Part shown: positions 27,155 through 35,576 of the stretch, piece by piece
Layout: the number at the start of each line of letters is the position of its first letter
Numbering within the stretch: the stretch's first letter is position 1
Assembly: GCA_018823135.1 (NCBI GenBank)
Contig: JAHJJF010000064.1
Span: forward strand, 1-60,346
Direction: 5' to 3'
From: Pseudomonadota bacterium
Lineage (GTDB): Bacteria > Desulfobacterota > Desulfobulbia > Desulfobulbales > CALZHT01
Length of the DNA stretch: 60,346 bases
The notes under the pieces: generated by a model
Database searches by the model: none
What the model was told of the DNA's origin: nothing
What the model saw: the letters and a program-made list of their open reading frames with translations, nothing else
Translations under genes and position numbers: made by a program

Positions 27155-27877
27155 ATGCTTCAAGATATCATTCCCGAACATGTCCACAGTCTGGAGGAGG
27201 GCACGGCGTTCAAATTCCGCTGCCATGCAGGGGTCCCTTGTTTTACCGAGTGCTGCAGGGAGCTTGAGCTGGCGCTTACCCCGTATGACGTTTTACGGCT
27301 CAAAAATAATCTCGGGCTCACATCCGAGCAATTCCTTGACCGGTATTGCCTGGTCGAGCAAAACCCGGAATCGCCGTTTCCACAGATTTACCTTGGCATG
27401 GTTGACGACGGCCGTGGCAGCTGTCCCTTTGTCGGACCGGACGGCTGCAGCGTTTACCAGGATCGCCCCGGCGCCTGCCGCACCTATCCTCTGGGCCGTG
27501 CCGCCTTTCAAACCCCGGACCGGGTGAGTCATAGTTTTCATGTGTTGCTCACCGAGCCGCATTGCAAAGGCTTTACCCAGCCGGAGCAACAGACCGTGGA
27601 CCAATGGAACGAAGAACAGGGATTGATCTCCTACAATGCTTTTAATGATCTCGTGCTCACTATCCTTCTTGATAAAAAAGCCAAAACCATCACCCTCGAC
27701 AAAAAGCAGATTGATTCTTTCATGCTTGCTTTATACAATCTCGAAGGATTCAGGATTTGGGCAGGACATCCTGAAACCGGCGTCAAGCTTGGTCCAGTGA
27801 CATTCGACAGAGATGACGATGCAGAATTGCTCAAAGCAGGAATACACTGGTTGTACAATGAACTCCTTGGAGAATGA
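27155..27877 (+). CDS. YkgJ-family cysteine-cluster protein
   Basis: 240 aa. The N-terminal cluster Cys23, Cys29, Cys33-Cys34 (CHAGVPCFTECC) and later Cys90, Cys98 and Cys108 (SCPFVGPDGCSVYQDRPGACRTYPL) define the YkgJ/FliB-like Zn- or Fe-binding family. Function is poorly known; some relatives affect flagellin modification or metal handling. It starts 8 bp after the secDF stop and overlaps the next gene by 20 bp, so translation is probably coupled along the operon. Confidence 0.85.
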   Translation: MLQDIIPEHVHSLEEGTAFKFRCHAGVPCFTECCRELELALTPYDVLRLKNNLGLTSEQFLDRYCLVEQNPESPFPQIYLGMVDDGRGSCPFVGPDGCSVYQDRPGACRTYPLGRAAFQTPDRVSHSFHVLLTEPHCKGFTQPEQQTVDQWNEEQGLISYNAFNDLVLTILLDKKAKTITLDKKQIDSFMLALYNLEGFRIWAGHPETGVKLGPVTFDRDDDAELLKAGIHWLYNELLGE

Positions 27878-28610
27878 TAAACCGGGTTTCATTGCGTCTA
27901 TCCCTGATCCGCAGCAAAAAAGCACAACGGCAGAGGCCTATCCTCTGGGCCCGGAAATGACCGAAAGGCTCATGAAAATCTCAGAGGAATATTGCGATGG
28001 CAAGGGTGGATGCCACGGTCCGGATCATACCGAACGTGTCCACCGGGTCGCCCTGTTTATCGGCCGGAAAATGGGCGCCAGGATGGACGTCTTAAGCGCC
28101 GCAGCGCTTCTTCACGATATCGGCAGAATCCATGAAACAGCAAACCGCGGCAAAACGTGCCATGCTGAAAAGGGCGCTGAAATGGCAACGAAAATACTTG
28201 AGGATTTCAATTTTCCAGAAGAGACAATCGACGCCATCCTCCACTGTATCACTACACACCGGTACCGGGGGGAAAATATTCCTGAATCCCTTGAGGCGAA
28301 AATTATTTTTGACGCCGACAAACTGGATTCCATCGGCGCAATCGGCATTGGCAGGGCGTTTCTTTTTGCAGGTCAGGTAGGCGCGCGATTGCACAACCAT
28401 AACAGCAGTATCGAGGGCACCCGGGCGTATTCGGTTGAGGATACGGCATACAGGGAGTTCAAGGTCAAGATGTGTAAAATCAAAGATCGCATGCTGACTC
28501 CCATCGGCAGAAAACTGGCGACAGAACGGCATGAATTCATGGATATCTTTTTCAACCGCCTGGAGCGTGAAATTTACGGCCATGACAAAAAGACATTATC
28601 CAATAAATGA
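27858..28610 (+). CDS. HD-domain metal-dependent phosphohydrolase
   Basis: About 250 aa from the ATG at 27858. HD-superfamily residues are His57 (HGPDHTERV), His86-Asp87 (LLHDIGRIH) and Asp152/Asp154 (FDADKLDS). The fold is of the small YedJ/uncharacterised HD type that hydrolyses phosphomonoesters or nucleotides; the substrate is unknown. The first 30 residues are not part of the domain and an ATG at 27957 could be used instead. Its 5' end overlaps the ykgJ-type gene by 20 bp. purQ follows 24 bp downstream. Confidence 0.82.
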   Translation: MNSLENDKPGFIASIPDPQQKSTTAEAYPLGPEMTERLMKISEEYCDGKGGCHGPDHTERVHRVALFIGRKMGARMDVLSAAALLHDIGRIHETANRGKTCHAEKGAEMATKILEDFNFPEETIDAILHCITTHRYRGENIPESLEAKIIFDADKLDSIGAIGIGRAFLFAGQVGARLHNHNSSIEGTRAYSVEDTAYREFKVKMCKIKDRMLTPIGRKLATERHEFMDIFFNRLEREIYGHDKKTLSNK

Positions 28611-28634
28611 AATTGTTGATGGAGAAATCCGGTT

Positions 28635-29462
28635 ATGAGTAACAAAGTAAAGGCCATCGTTATTACCGGCTACGGCACCAACTGCGAGGTCGAAATGGCT
28701 CATGCCTGCAAACTCGGAGGCGCCGACCAGGTCGATATCGTTCACATGAGCGAACTTATCCACGGGGAATATTCCCTTGATGACTACCATTTCCTTAATC
28801 TGCCGGGCGGTTTTCTGGATGGCGACGATCTCGGCGCAGGAAAAGCCGGCGCCCATCGCTTAAAGTACGCAAAGGTCCTGAAAACCGGAGAAAAACTCCA
28901 GGACCAACTCGTCCGCTTTATCAAAGACGGCAAGCTGATCATCGGGGTCTGCAACGGTTTCCAGCTCATGGTCAAAACCGGCCTGCTGCCCGGCTTTGAC
29001 AACAACTATGATAATCAGGAGCTGAGTCTTACATATAACGATTCCGGTCGCTTTGAAGACCGCTGGGTGACCTTGCAGGTGAATGAAAATTCTCCCTGTA
29101 TTTTCACTAAAGGGCTGAAAAAACTTTATTACCCAATCCGGCACGGCGAAGGAAAATTCGTCACCAGGGATGCCGACACCCTGAAAAGAATCCAGGATAA
29201 AGGGCTTATTGCACTGCGTTATGCCGACCCTGAAACTAACCAGCCGACCATGAGCTATCCCTTGAATCCTAACGGTTCTCCGGATTCAATTGCCGGCATC
29301 TGTGACCCCAGCGGCAGACTTTTCGGACTCATGCCGCACCCGGAAGCCTTTCTGCACCGGACCAATCATCCGCGCTGGACACGGGAGGACCTCCCCGAGG
29401 AAGGCCAGGGAGTGGTACTTTTCAGAAACGCCGTTGATTTTATCAGGGAAAATCTTCTGTAA
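28635..29462 (+). CDS. purQ: Phosphoribosylformylglycinamidine synthase, glutaminase subunit PurQ
   Basis: Class I glutamine amidotransferase that supplies ammonia to PurL in purine synthesis. The nucleophile Cys is in IGVCNGFQLMV, and the catalytic His/Glu pair is in LMPHPEAF. At 275 aa it is longer than the roughly 225-aa PurQ of Bacillus, with an insert around LSLTYNDSGRFEDRWV. GGAG precedes the ATG. purL and purS are not nearby. It is the last gene of the secDF-ykgJ-HD-purQ run. Confidence 0.9.
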   Translation: MSNKVKAIVITGYGTNCEVEMAHACKLGGADQVDIVHMSELIHGEYSLDDYHFLNLPGGFLDGDDLGAGKAGAHRLKYAKVLKTGEKLQDQLVRFIKDGKLIIGVCNGFQLMVKTGLLPGFDNNYDNQELSLTYNDSGRFEDRWVTLQVNENSPCIFTKGLKKLYYPIRHGEGKFVTRDADTLKRIQDKGLIALRYADPETNQPTMSYPLNPNGSPDSIAGICDPSGRLFGLMPHPEAFLHRTNHPRWTREDLPEEGQGVVLFRNAVDFIRENLL

Positions 29463-29469
29463 CTGATCG

Positions 29470-29524
29470 CCGTGCCCTTCTTGGGCAGGATCAATGAAGC
29501 AAAAAAATGGTCAGAAGGGCACGG
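29470..29524. repeat. Perfect 12-bp inverted repeat between purQ and tatC
   Basis: CCGTGCCCTTCT (29470-29481) and AGAAGGGCACGG (29513-29524) match perfectly around a 31-nt spacer that contains a run of seven A. There is no T-tract after the right arm, so it is not a standard terminator for purQ; it could still fold in the leader of tatC. Confidence 0.65.
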
Positions 29525-29561
29525 CCAGATAAATCCATCATAGCGCCATCAGGTTAAGAAC

Positions 29562-30257
29562 TTGGAAGCCCACCAACGGATACTGAGTTTTGTTAATGAA
29601 TTACGAAAGTCCATCCTCGCCCTGGGTATCCTGATACTCTGCGGCAGCATCGGCTTCTACCTTATCTCCCCGGTTCTCCTTCATAATCTGCAGGGCCACC
29701 TCAATCAGCAACTTGCCTTTTTCTCGGTGGCAGAACCTTTTCTGTCCCAGGCGAAACTTGCATTTTTCGTGACCCTTTTTGTTGTAATGCCATTTACCCT
29801 TTACTGCTTCTGGAAAGCCCTGGCAAAACCCTTCGGGCTCAGTAACGGCACCCGGAACTGGTTTATAATTTTCACCTGCCTGTTGTTTTACAGCGGCGCA
29901 AGCTTCTGCTATTTCATCACCTTGCCCTTTGGGGTGAAATTCCTCCTCGGTTTCCAGTCAACCCAGCTGAAACCAATTATCTCGGTGGAAAAATTCGTAA
30001 CCTTTGTGACGATGTTCATCCTTGCCTTCGGGATCATTTTCCAACTGCCGGTTTTCATGATATTCAGCGCCAAAACCGGCCTGTGTCCGCGCCAGGTCTT
30101 TGAAAAAAACAGACGGTATGCGGTGCTGGCAATCTGTATCGTTGCCGCGCTTCTCACACCGACTCCTGATGTGGTGAACATGCTGCTCATGGGCGGCCCG
30201 TTATATTTACTCTATGAGATAGGGATTCTTGTCCTCAAGGTGCTCCGGATAAAATGA
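29562..30257 (+). CDS. tatC: Divergent twin-arginine translocase subunit TatC
   Basis: Six-span inner-membrane protein that recognises twin-arginine signal peptides, 231 aa. Family marks are FVNELRKSIL (Glu13 matches E. coli Glu15), SVAEPFLSQAKLAFFV, a conserved loop proline and LTPTPDVVNMLL. The only start in frame after the upstream TAG is TTG at 29562. Two glutamates important in E. coli are missing: the position of Glu103 reads FGLSNGTRNW, and that of Glu170 is Gln161 (FQLPVF). No tatA or tatB is adjacent. It may be a functional divergent TatC or a specialised copy. Confidence 0.85.
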   Translation: MEAHQRILSFVNELRKSILALGILILCGSIGFYLISPVLLHNLQGHLNQQLAFFSVAEPFLSQAKLAFFVTLFVVMPFTLYCFWKALAKPFGLSNGTRNWFIIFTCLLFYSGASFCYFITLPFGVKFLLGFQSTQLKPIISVEKFVTFVTMFILAFGIIFQLPVFMIFSAKTGLCPRQVFEKNRRYAVLAICIVAALLTPTPDVVNMLLMGGPLYLLYEIGILVLKVLRIK

Positions 30258-30340
30258 CTCCGGTTTCTTTCTTTTTAAAACCAACTGCTCAATTGACAAT
30301 GGTTGGCAGGACCAGACAATCCATTCTCCGGTAAAGGTCC

Positions 30341-30823
30341 GTGGAAGAAGATAAAAAAATAATCAGAATTTTTGTCGAAAGCCCGGCTTCAACGGTGATT
30401 ACCTGCCCTTTCTGCGATAAATTCAGGACTACTTCCGTCACCCGGTTCAAAAATATTCAGGGGACAATCAAGGTAAAATGCAGCTGCAAGAAAGAATTTT
30501 TCATAAAACTTGATTTTGTCAGGCTCAGACAGCAGCTTACCAGTCTTAACGGTGAGTTTGTTAATTTAACCAGGAATTATGCCAGAGGGAAAATACAGAA
30601 TATTCATGTGACCAAGAAAAGCATCACCTTCAACACTACGTCGTTTACCACCGTTCAACGAGGGGATAAACTCAAGATCGATTTCACCCTTGAAAAACCA
30701 ACCCATAATAAAGTCCAGAAAAATGCCATTGTCAGGCTTGTCCGCGGCAACCATGTGGAATGCTATTTTGTCGATAATAGTGGATTCGGCAGAGAAATAG
30801 ATTCTTTCATACCCCGCTCCTGA
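30341..30823 (+). CDS. Zinc-ribbon-like / degenerate PilZ protein (paralogue 2)
   Basis: 160 aa, GTG start. It aligns end to end with the protein at 4205-4681: CPFC and CSCK replace CPECG and CPCK, and both share FV at the start, an RT pair after the first Cys pair, and KLDF/RLDF before the PilZ part. Here the c-di-GMP motifs are lost: the RxxxR position reads VRLRQQ and the NxSxxG position reads HVTKKSIT. It is therefore likely to be a non-binding partner or to sense something else. Its stop codon abuts the stop of the opposing DUF523 gene. Confidence 0.7.
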   Translation: MEEDKKIIRIFVESPASTVITCPFCDKFRTTSVTRFKNIQGTIKVKCSCKKEFFIKLDFVRLRQQLTSLNGEFVNLTRNYARGKIQNIHVTKKSITFNTTSFTTVQRGDKLKIDFTLEKPTHNKVQKNAIVRLVRGNHVECYFVDNSGFGREIDSFIPRS

Positions 30824-31246
30824 TCAGAACTCTCTGACTGAAAAACCGTTTTTCTCCAGCAATGCGGCAGTCACTCCGATATTTGTTGAAACACCACAGG
30901 AAGGACTTCGGGCTTTAAAAAAAACCCCTGAAACGGCGAGCATCTGAGCAATTTTCAGAACCTGCTGGGCACCCGTCACAAAAGCTTTTGTGACATCATC
31001 TCCCTGCCGGGTAACAACTCTTGCCTTGCCCGCCAGCACATCATGCCCATTGCCGCCGGCAAGGTCAGCCGCAACCCGGGGCGTGGAGAGCCCGCCCAGC
31101 TGTTCCGGGCAAACCGGCACCCAGTAACTTCCGGACAACGCCGCAAGGCAGGCGGCATTATCATTTGCGCAGCCATCGTGGCGGGTTCTTAAGCCCACCA
31201 GGCAGGCACTGACAAGATATATTGTTTTGGGATATACTATTGCCAT
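30824..31246 (-). CDS. DUF523 family protein
   Basis: 140 aa, soluble. The family pattern is complete: VSACLVGLRTRHDGC near the N-terminus, PVCPEQLGGLSTPR, and FKARSPSCGV near the C-terminus, with conserved cysteines that could bind a metal or a cluster. Function is unknown; it is common in Desulfobacterota and Clostridia. The two opposing stop codons form TGATCA at 30821-30826, so the genes meet with no spacer. Confidence 0.85.
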   Translation of the reverse strand: MAIVYPKTIYLVSACLVGLRTRHDGCANDNAACLAALSGSYWVPVCPEQLGGLSTPRVAADLAGGNGHDVLAGKARVVTRQGDDVTKAFVTGAQQVLKIAQMLAVSGVFFKARSPSCGVSTNIGVTAALLEKNGFSVREF

Positions 31247-31380
31247 CGGAGTAGTTATAATCCGTTTCCACTTGTTGAGCTACGGAATATGACCTCTTTG
31301 TTCACATAACAGATTGCGACGAATAAACATCCATGCTATGAAATGCTTCTGTACAAAAAAGATTGATCGAAAAACAGGCC

Positions 31381-31692
31381 ATGGCACAAAACCTAACAAA
31401 AACAGAAAAAAAACGGCTGCTGCTTTTAAGCACTGTTGCCCTCATCATTGTGGCTCTTTTCGTGATTTTTTCCCCCTTTGGGATCCTCAGATATACCCGC
31501 CTGCAAAACGATCTCCAGAATATCACAGTCGACAACTCGCGATTGCAGAATGAAATTAAAGGGCTGCAGGAAGAAATCAACAGGCTCACCAACGATCCGT
31601 CATACATAGAAAAAGTTGCCCGCGAACAATACGGGCTTATAAAGGAAAATGAAATCCTATTTGATTTCAAAAAACAGAAGATAAAACAATAA
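31381..31692 (+). CDS. FtsB/DivIC-like septum protein
   Basis: 103 aa from the ATG at 31381. A basic N-terminus, one membrane segment (about 13-32) and then a coiled coil (about 38-70, LQNDLQNITVDNSRLQNEI) lead to the family end motif DPSYIEKVAREQYGLIKENE. FtsB bridges FtsQ and FtsL in the divisome. In many relatives this gene sits beside eno; here it stands alone. A TTG six codons upstream is possible but less likely. Confidence 0.8.
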   Translation: MAQNLTKTEKKRLLLLSTVALIIVALFVIFSPFGILRYTRLQNDLQNITVDNSRLQNEIKGLQEEINRLTNDPSYIEKVAREQYGLIKENEILFDFKKQKIKQ

Positions 31693-31887
31693 CCCGCCAT
31701 CTCTTTCGATCCGGATAAAGGCCTGACTGCTTTTTCATGAAACCACGGTAAAAAAGTTGACAGTTATTATTGTAATCAGGCCTACCCTGTGAGACAATTC
31801 CCTTTAAACACGAAATCAATATTGCCCATAATAAAGGGATTTTTCTAAACATCGCAGCCCAAAATTAACTGCCAATATAGTAATCTC

Positions 31888-33033
31888 ATGTCAATAAGCA
31901 CACGATTTTCCATCACCATAAGCAGCCTTTTTTTTGCCGCGGGAATTATTATTATTCTCCTGGTGAATTATCATATGCGCCACCAGGCCCTGATCGAGGC
32001 CGAATCAAAGGCAATGATAATTCTCAACCACAATCTTGCAATCCACTCCTTTTATTCCCATGAATTAAAGCCAAAGCTTTTTGAGTTTTCCGATCCTTTC
32101 AGGCCTGCTGAATATTTTGAACCTGCATGGATGTCCTCCACCTATGCAATCAGACAGATAACCAAATTATTCGAACCGATCTCCACCGAAGAATATTACT
32201 ATAAGGAATGCGCCATCAACGCTCGAAGCCCCTTAAATGAGGCGGACGCATTTGAAAAAGCCTTTATCTCCGAACTTAACAGCAAGCCCGAGCTTACAAA
32301 CCAGACAAGCATCCGGATAATCGATGAGGTCCCCTTCTTTGTAGTGTTACGCCGCGGCGAATCCATGGAGCAATCCTGCCTCAGATGTCACACCACTCCT
32401 GATCAGGCCCCGGCCGACCTGGTCAAATATTACGGTCCGGAAAGAAGTTTCAACCGGGAACTTGACGAAGTGGTTTCCGCGGTATCAATCAGGATACCCC
32501 TGGATCGTGCCTACGCAAATGCCAATAAGATTACTATCCAACTCGGCGCAATACTTCTCGGGGTTCTTTTCCTGCTGTATTTCCTGATCATTCAGATAAA
32601 TAAAAAACAGATCATCAAACCGATTCTGCGCATAAAAGATAAGGCTCTCAAAATCGCCAATAAAGAAACCCCGCTTGGCGAAGAAATCCCCCTTCCAGAC
32701 GGCAAAGAGCTTCAGGAGATGACAACCGCCTTCAATACCATGTCCAAAGAGTTGCGCCGCAACATGGACCAGCTTGAAGGAAAGGTGGCAGAACGCACCA
32801 AAGCTCTTCGGCAAGCCCTTGACAAGGTGAAAACCTTAAGCGGCTTCCTGCCCATCTGCGCATCATGTAAGAAAATCCGCGACGATAAAGGGTATTGGAA
32901 CCAGATTGAAACGTATGTCCGCGACCATTCGGAAGCGGAATTCAGTCACAGCATCTGCCCGGACTGTGCGCAGGAATTATATCCGGAATTTTACGATACG
33001 ATGTATCCCAAAAAAACCGATTCTGATACCTGA
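31888..33033 (+). CDS. Tll0287-like (DUF3365) haem sensor with HAMP and CxxC module
   Basis: 381-aa membrane sensor. The first membrane helix spans about 8-27. The extracytoplasmic DUF3365 domain (about 30-210) contains Cys164, Cys167 and His168 (SCLRCH), a c-type haem site. The second helix (about 216-236) is followed by a HAMP domain (about 237-290), a coiled coil (290-318) and the tail with Cys324, Cys327, Cys357 and Cys360 (LPICASCKKIRDD, SICPDC). There is no kinase, GGDEF or methyl-accepting domain. Haem-linked redox or gas sensing is inferred. The CxxC tail is the same as in the PAS protein at 20985-21668. Confidence 0.85.
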   Translation: MSISTRFSITISSLFFAAGIIIILLVNYHMRHQALIEAESKAMIILNHNLAIHSFYSHELKPKLFEFSDPFRPAEYFEPAWMSSTYAIRQITKLFEPISTEEYYYKECAINARSPLNEADAFEKAFISELNSKPELTNQTSIRIIDEVPFFVVLRRGESMEQSCLRCHTTPDQAPADLVKYYGPERSFNRELDEVVSAVSIRIPLDRAYANANKITIQLGAILLGVLFLLYFLIIQINKKQIIKPILRIKDKALKIANKETPLGEEIPLPDGKELQEMTTAFNTMSKELRRNMDQLEGKVAERTKALRQALDKVKTLSGFLPICASCKKIRDDKGYWNQIETYVRDHSEAEFSHSICPDCAQELYPEFYDTMYPKKTDSDT

Positions 33034-33044
33034 AACCGCTGGTA

Positions 33045-34232
33045 TCAGCTTTTCCTGTAGACAATTGTCCGGGTGCGGATGACATCCGGATTGGCATCAA
33101 TGGCCGCCAGCTGATCTTTTGAAATAGCCTGCTCCAGATCAATGATATTATAGCCGATTGCCCCATTGCTCGAGTTGAGATAACTGTTGATATTGATCCC
33201 GTGTGAGCCGATGGTGTGTGATGCAAAACCGATCATTCCCGGTATATCCCGATTAATCATGATCAACCGCGTATGAACATTCCCGGAGGGGATGGATTCG
33301 ACTGTCGGAAAATTGACACTGTGGATCACGGTGCCGTATTCGAAGTATGATTTTATTTCACTTACCGCCATGCAGGCGCATTGCTCTTCGGATTCTTCCG
33401 TACTTGCTCCCAGGTGAGGCGAGACCAGAACCTTCGGATGATTAAGACTTTTGCTGGTTGGAAAATCCGTCAGATAGCCGCTCAATTTCCCTGAATCAAG
33501 GGCCGCAAGCACCGCATCTTCATCGACAATGGGTGCCCGGGCATAGTTAACGATGGTCGCGTCGTCCGGCAAACGACTGATAAGTTCCCCATTTACCAAT
33601 CGGGACGTTTTGTCCGAAAGCGGCACATGGATGCTCAGAATGTTTGCGTTGCTGATCACTTCATCAATGGAGCGTGAAATCACCACTTCCGGAGATAATT
33701 GATGAATGTTTTCGATTGCCGGAGAGGGGTCGAAGCCGATAACCTTCATGCCCCGCAGAGCGCCGCCGTTTGCCACCCTGACGCCGATCTTACCGAGCCC
33801 GAGGACGCCGAGAGTTTTCCCGGCAAGTTCAAAACCGCGGAAGGCGGCTTTTTTCTTTTCAACTTCCTTTGTTATTTTTTCATCGGACAAATCTGAGAGA
33901 CTGCGGCAGAAATCAACCCCCTGCCGAATGTTTCTTGCTTCAATCCCCAGCATGATAAAAACAAGTTCGGCAACTGCATTGGCATTGGCCCCCGGAGTAT
34001 TAAAAACACAAATCCCCTTGGCCGTTGCCTTATCAACGGTAATATTGTTTACCCCGGCGCCGGCCCTGGCAACCGCCAGCAGGTTCGGATAGACATCAGT
34101 ATCCAGTTGCGAACTGCGGACAATTATGCCCTGCGGGTCTTCCTGATCCGGACCCACGCTGTAGGCATCGCCAAAAAGGACCAGGCCTTCCTGGGCTATT
34201 TTATTTATGGTCTTGATCCTGATTGGTTCCAT
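33045..34232 (-). CDS. serA: D-3-phosphoglycerate dehydrogenase
   Basis: NAD-dependent first enzyme of serine synthesis, about 395 aa from the ATG at 34230-34232. The nucleotide-binding stretch VLGLGKIGVRVA, the substrate-side RAGAGVNNI and the catalytic His in VSPHLGASTEES are typical. A C-terminal ACT-type domain (about 320-395, RLIMINRDIPGMIGFASHTI) suggests allosteric control by serine. It is the shorter form without the extra intervening domain. An upstream start at 34256 would add eight residues. It converges with the haem sensor gene 11 bp away. Confidence 0.92.
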   Translation of the reverse strand: MEPIRIKTINKIAQEGLVLFGDAYSVGPDQEDPQGIIVRSSQLDTDVYPNLLAVARAGAGVNNITVDKATAKGICVFNTPGANANAVAELVFIMLGIEARNIRQGVDFCRSLSDLSDEKITKEVEKKKAAFRGFELAGKTLGVLGLGKIGVRVANGGALRGMKVIGFDPSPAIENIHQLSPEVVISRSIDEVISNANILSIHVPLSDKTSRLVNGELISRLPDDATIVNYARAPIVDEDAVLAALDSGKLSGYLTDFPTSKSLNHPKVLVSPHLGASTEESEEQCACMAVSEIKSYFEYGTVIHSVNFPTVESIPSGNVHTRLIMINRDIPGMIGFASHTIGSHGININSYLNSSNGAIGYNIIDLEQAISKDQLAAIDANPDVIRTRTIVYRKS

Positions 34233-34432
34233 CTTTCCCGGTCTCCTCTGTTTCAAATGAGCCAGAATTATTCAAAACTGTTCATGAAAAATTCGGGGTT
34301 GAGGACTCGCCTCAGTAATTAACCATAGAGCGAAAGATGTCTTTTGTAAATGAACCCTGAATCTCGGGAACGGGAGAGGATCACTGCCGCAAAAAATCAA
34401 ATCATGCATCAACATCAGTGATATAGTAATGA

Positions 34433-34499
34433 AAATAAAAAAATCCGCAACCAGAGTGTTGCAGAAGCAGCGGGGGCCCTTCGAAACAACACCCTGGTT
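34433..34499 (-). terminator. Terminator downstream of the diguanylate cyclase gene
   Basis: Arms AACCAGGGTGTTG and CAACACTCTGGTT (minus strand; plus positions 34487-34499 and 34449-34461) pair over 13 positions with one mismatch around a 25-nt loop. GCGGATTTTTTTATTTT follows in the minus direction. It lies between the GGDEF gene and serA. Confidence 0.65.
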
Positions 34500-34550
34500 G
34501 AGGAGGAGAAGCACAGCAAAACAACTACCGCATTGTATGATTAATACGGC

Positions 34551-35576
34551 TTATCCGAGGCAGACTCTTGACCGGCCGGCAGCCTTGGCCTGATATAACG
34601 CTTCATCCGTGCGCTGCAGCCATTCTTCGCTGCTGAAATCCTTGTTCCACTGGACAAGCCCGATGCTTATACCGAGTTTGCCTCCCCCGGGAACCTGAAT
34701 ATTCAGGTTTTCCACCGTTTCACAGAGACGATTGGCAAGCAATTGGGCTGCCTGTATTTCGGTATCCGGCAATGCCAGCATGAATTCATCGCCTCCCATG
34801 CGAACCAGGAGGTCGCTGCTCCTCACCTTCTTGGATAAGGCTCGGGCTACGGCTTTTAAGGCTTCGTCGCCTTTAGCATGTCCAAGAGCATCATTAACCT
34901 GTTTGAAATTATCAAGATCCATACTTGCAAGGCTCAAAGGATGCCCGTGACGGCTGGCATTATCAAGCATCGGGACAAGGCGTTCTTCAAAAACCCGGCG
35001 GTTGGCAAGACCGGTCAGCGCATCATGTCTGGCCTGGATGAAAAGGTCCTCATAGCCGATGGCCCGAAACAGAGAATCACTCAAGATATCCAGGGAATCG
35101 TCCACCATTTTTGCTTCTTCCGGGGCAAACTCCTTATCCGGTCTCATAAGCAGGAGAAATCCATCACTGTTATTCATTTCCACCTGCCAGGTGCGGACAA
35201 AAAATCCATTGTTTGTAAAGCAGGCGGAGTCTTCAATTTCCGAAAAACAGCTCAAAGCCTTTTGCGCTTCATGCATGCGCAGACGACGATCAGGTCCGTG
35301 GCTGGAGCAGAACATATGCACATGCCCTTTTTCCCTGTCGTTATAAGCGATAAGTTCATGATTTAAAGCCGGTGTAAGCCAGACGGAATAGGCTTCGATC
35401 ATCGCCGTTAAGTCTACAGCTCCAGCAAGACGACTGTGTAATTCATTAATCCGCATCAACCGTTCTGATTGCTGCCGGTATCGATGAAGTTCCCCCATCA
35501 GGGAGTCGACATTAAGATCGGTCATTCCTTCACCACCATGTTTTACATTATAAGCCAGGCTAACCGCTGTATTCAT
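34551..35576 (-). CDS. Diguanylate cyclase (GGDEF)
   Basis: 341 aa and no membrane segment. A GAF-like N-terminal region (about 40-175, with FCSSHGPDRRL) is followed by a GGDEF domain. The active-site GGDEF is at 261-265 and an intact inhibitory RxxD site (RSSD, 252-255) lies five residues before it. HDALTGLANRRVFEERL begins the catalytic domain. c-di-GMP synthesis with product feedback is therefore likely. The ATG at 35574-35576 has GGAG ten bases upstream; a second ATG 17 codons later is possible. Confidence 0.92.
   Translation of the reverse strand: MNTAVSLAYNVKHGGEGMTDLNVDSLMGELHRYRQQSERLMRINELHSRLAGAVDLTAMIEAYSVWLTPALNHELIAYNDREKGHVHMFCSSHGPDRRLRMHEAQKALSCFSEIEDSACFTNNGFFVRTWQVEMNNSDGFLLLMRPDKEFAPEEAKMVDDSLDILSDSLFRAIGYEDLFIQARHDALTGLANRRVFEERLVPMLDNASRHGHPLSLASMDLDNFKQVNDALGHAKGDEALKAVARALSKKVRSSDLLVRMGGDEFMLALPDTEIQAAQLLANRLCETVENLNIQVPGGGKLGISIGLVQWNKDFSSEEWLQRTDEALYQAKAAGRSRVCLG

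Noticed and set aside
34272-34514. 80-aa minus-strand ORF between serA and the GGDEF gene
   Set aside because: It runs through the terminator hairpin and has no ribosome site.
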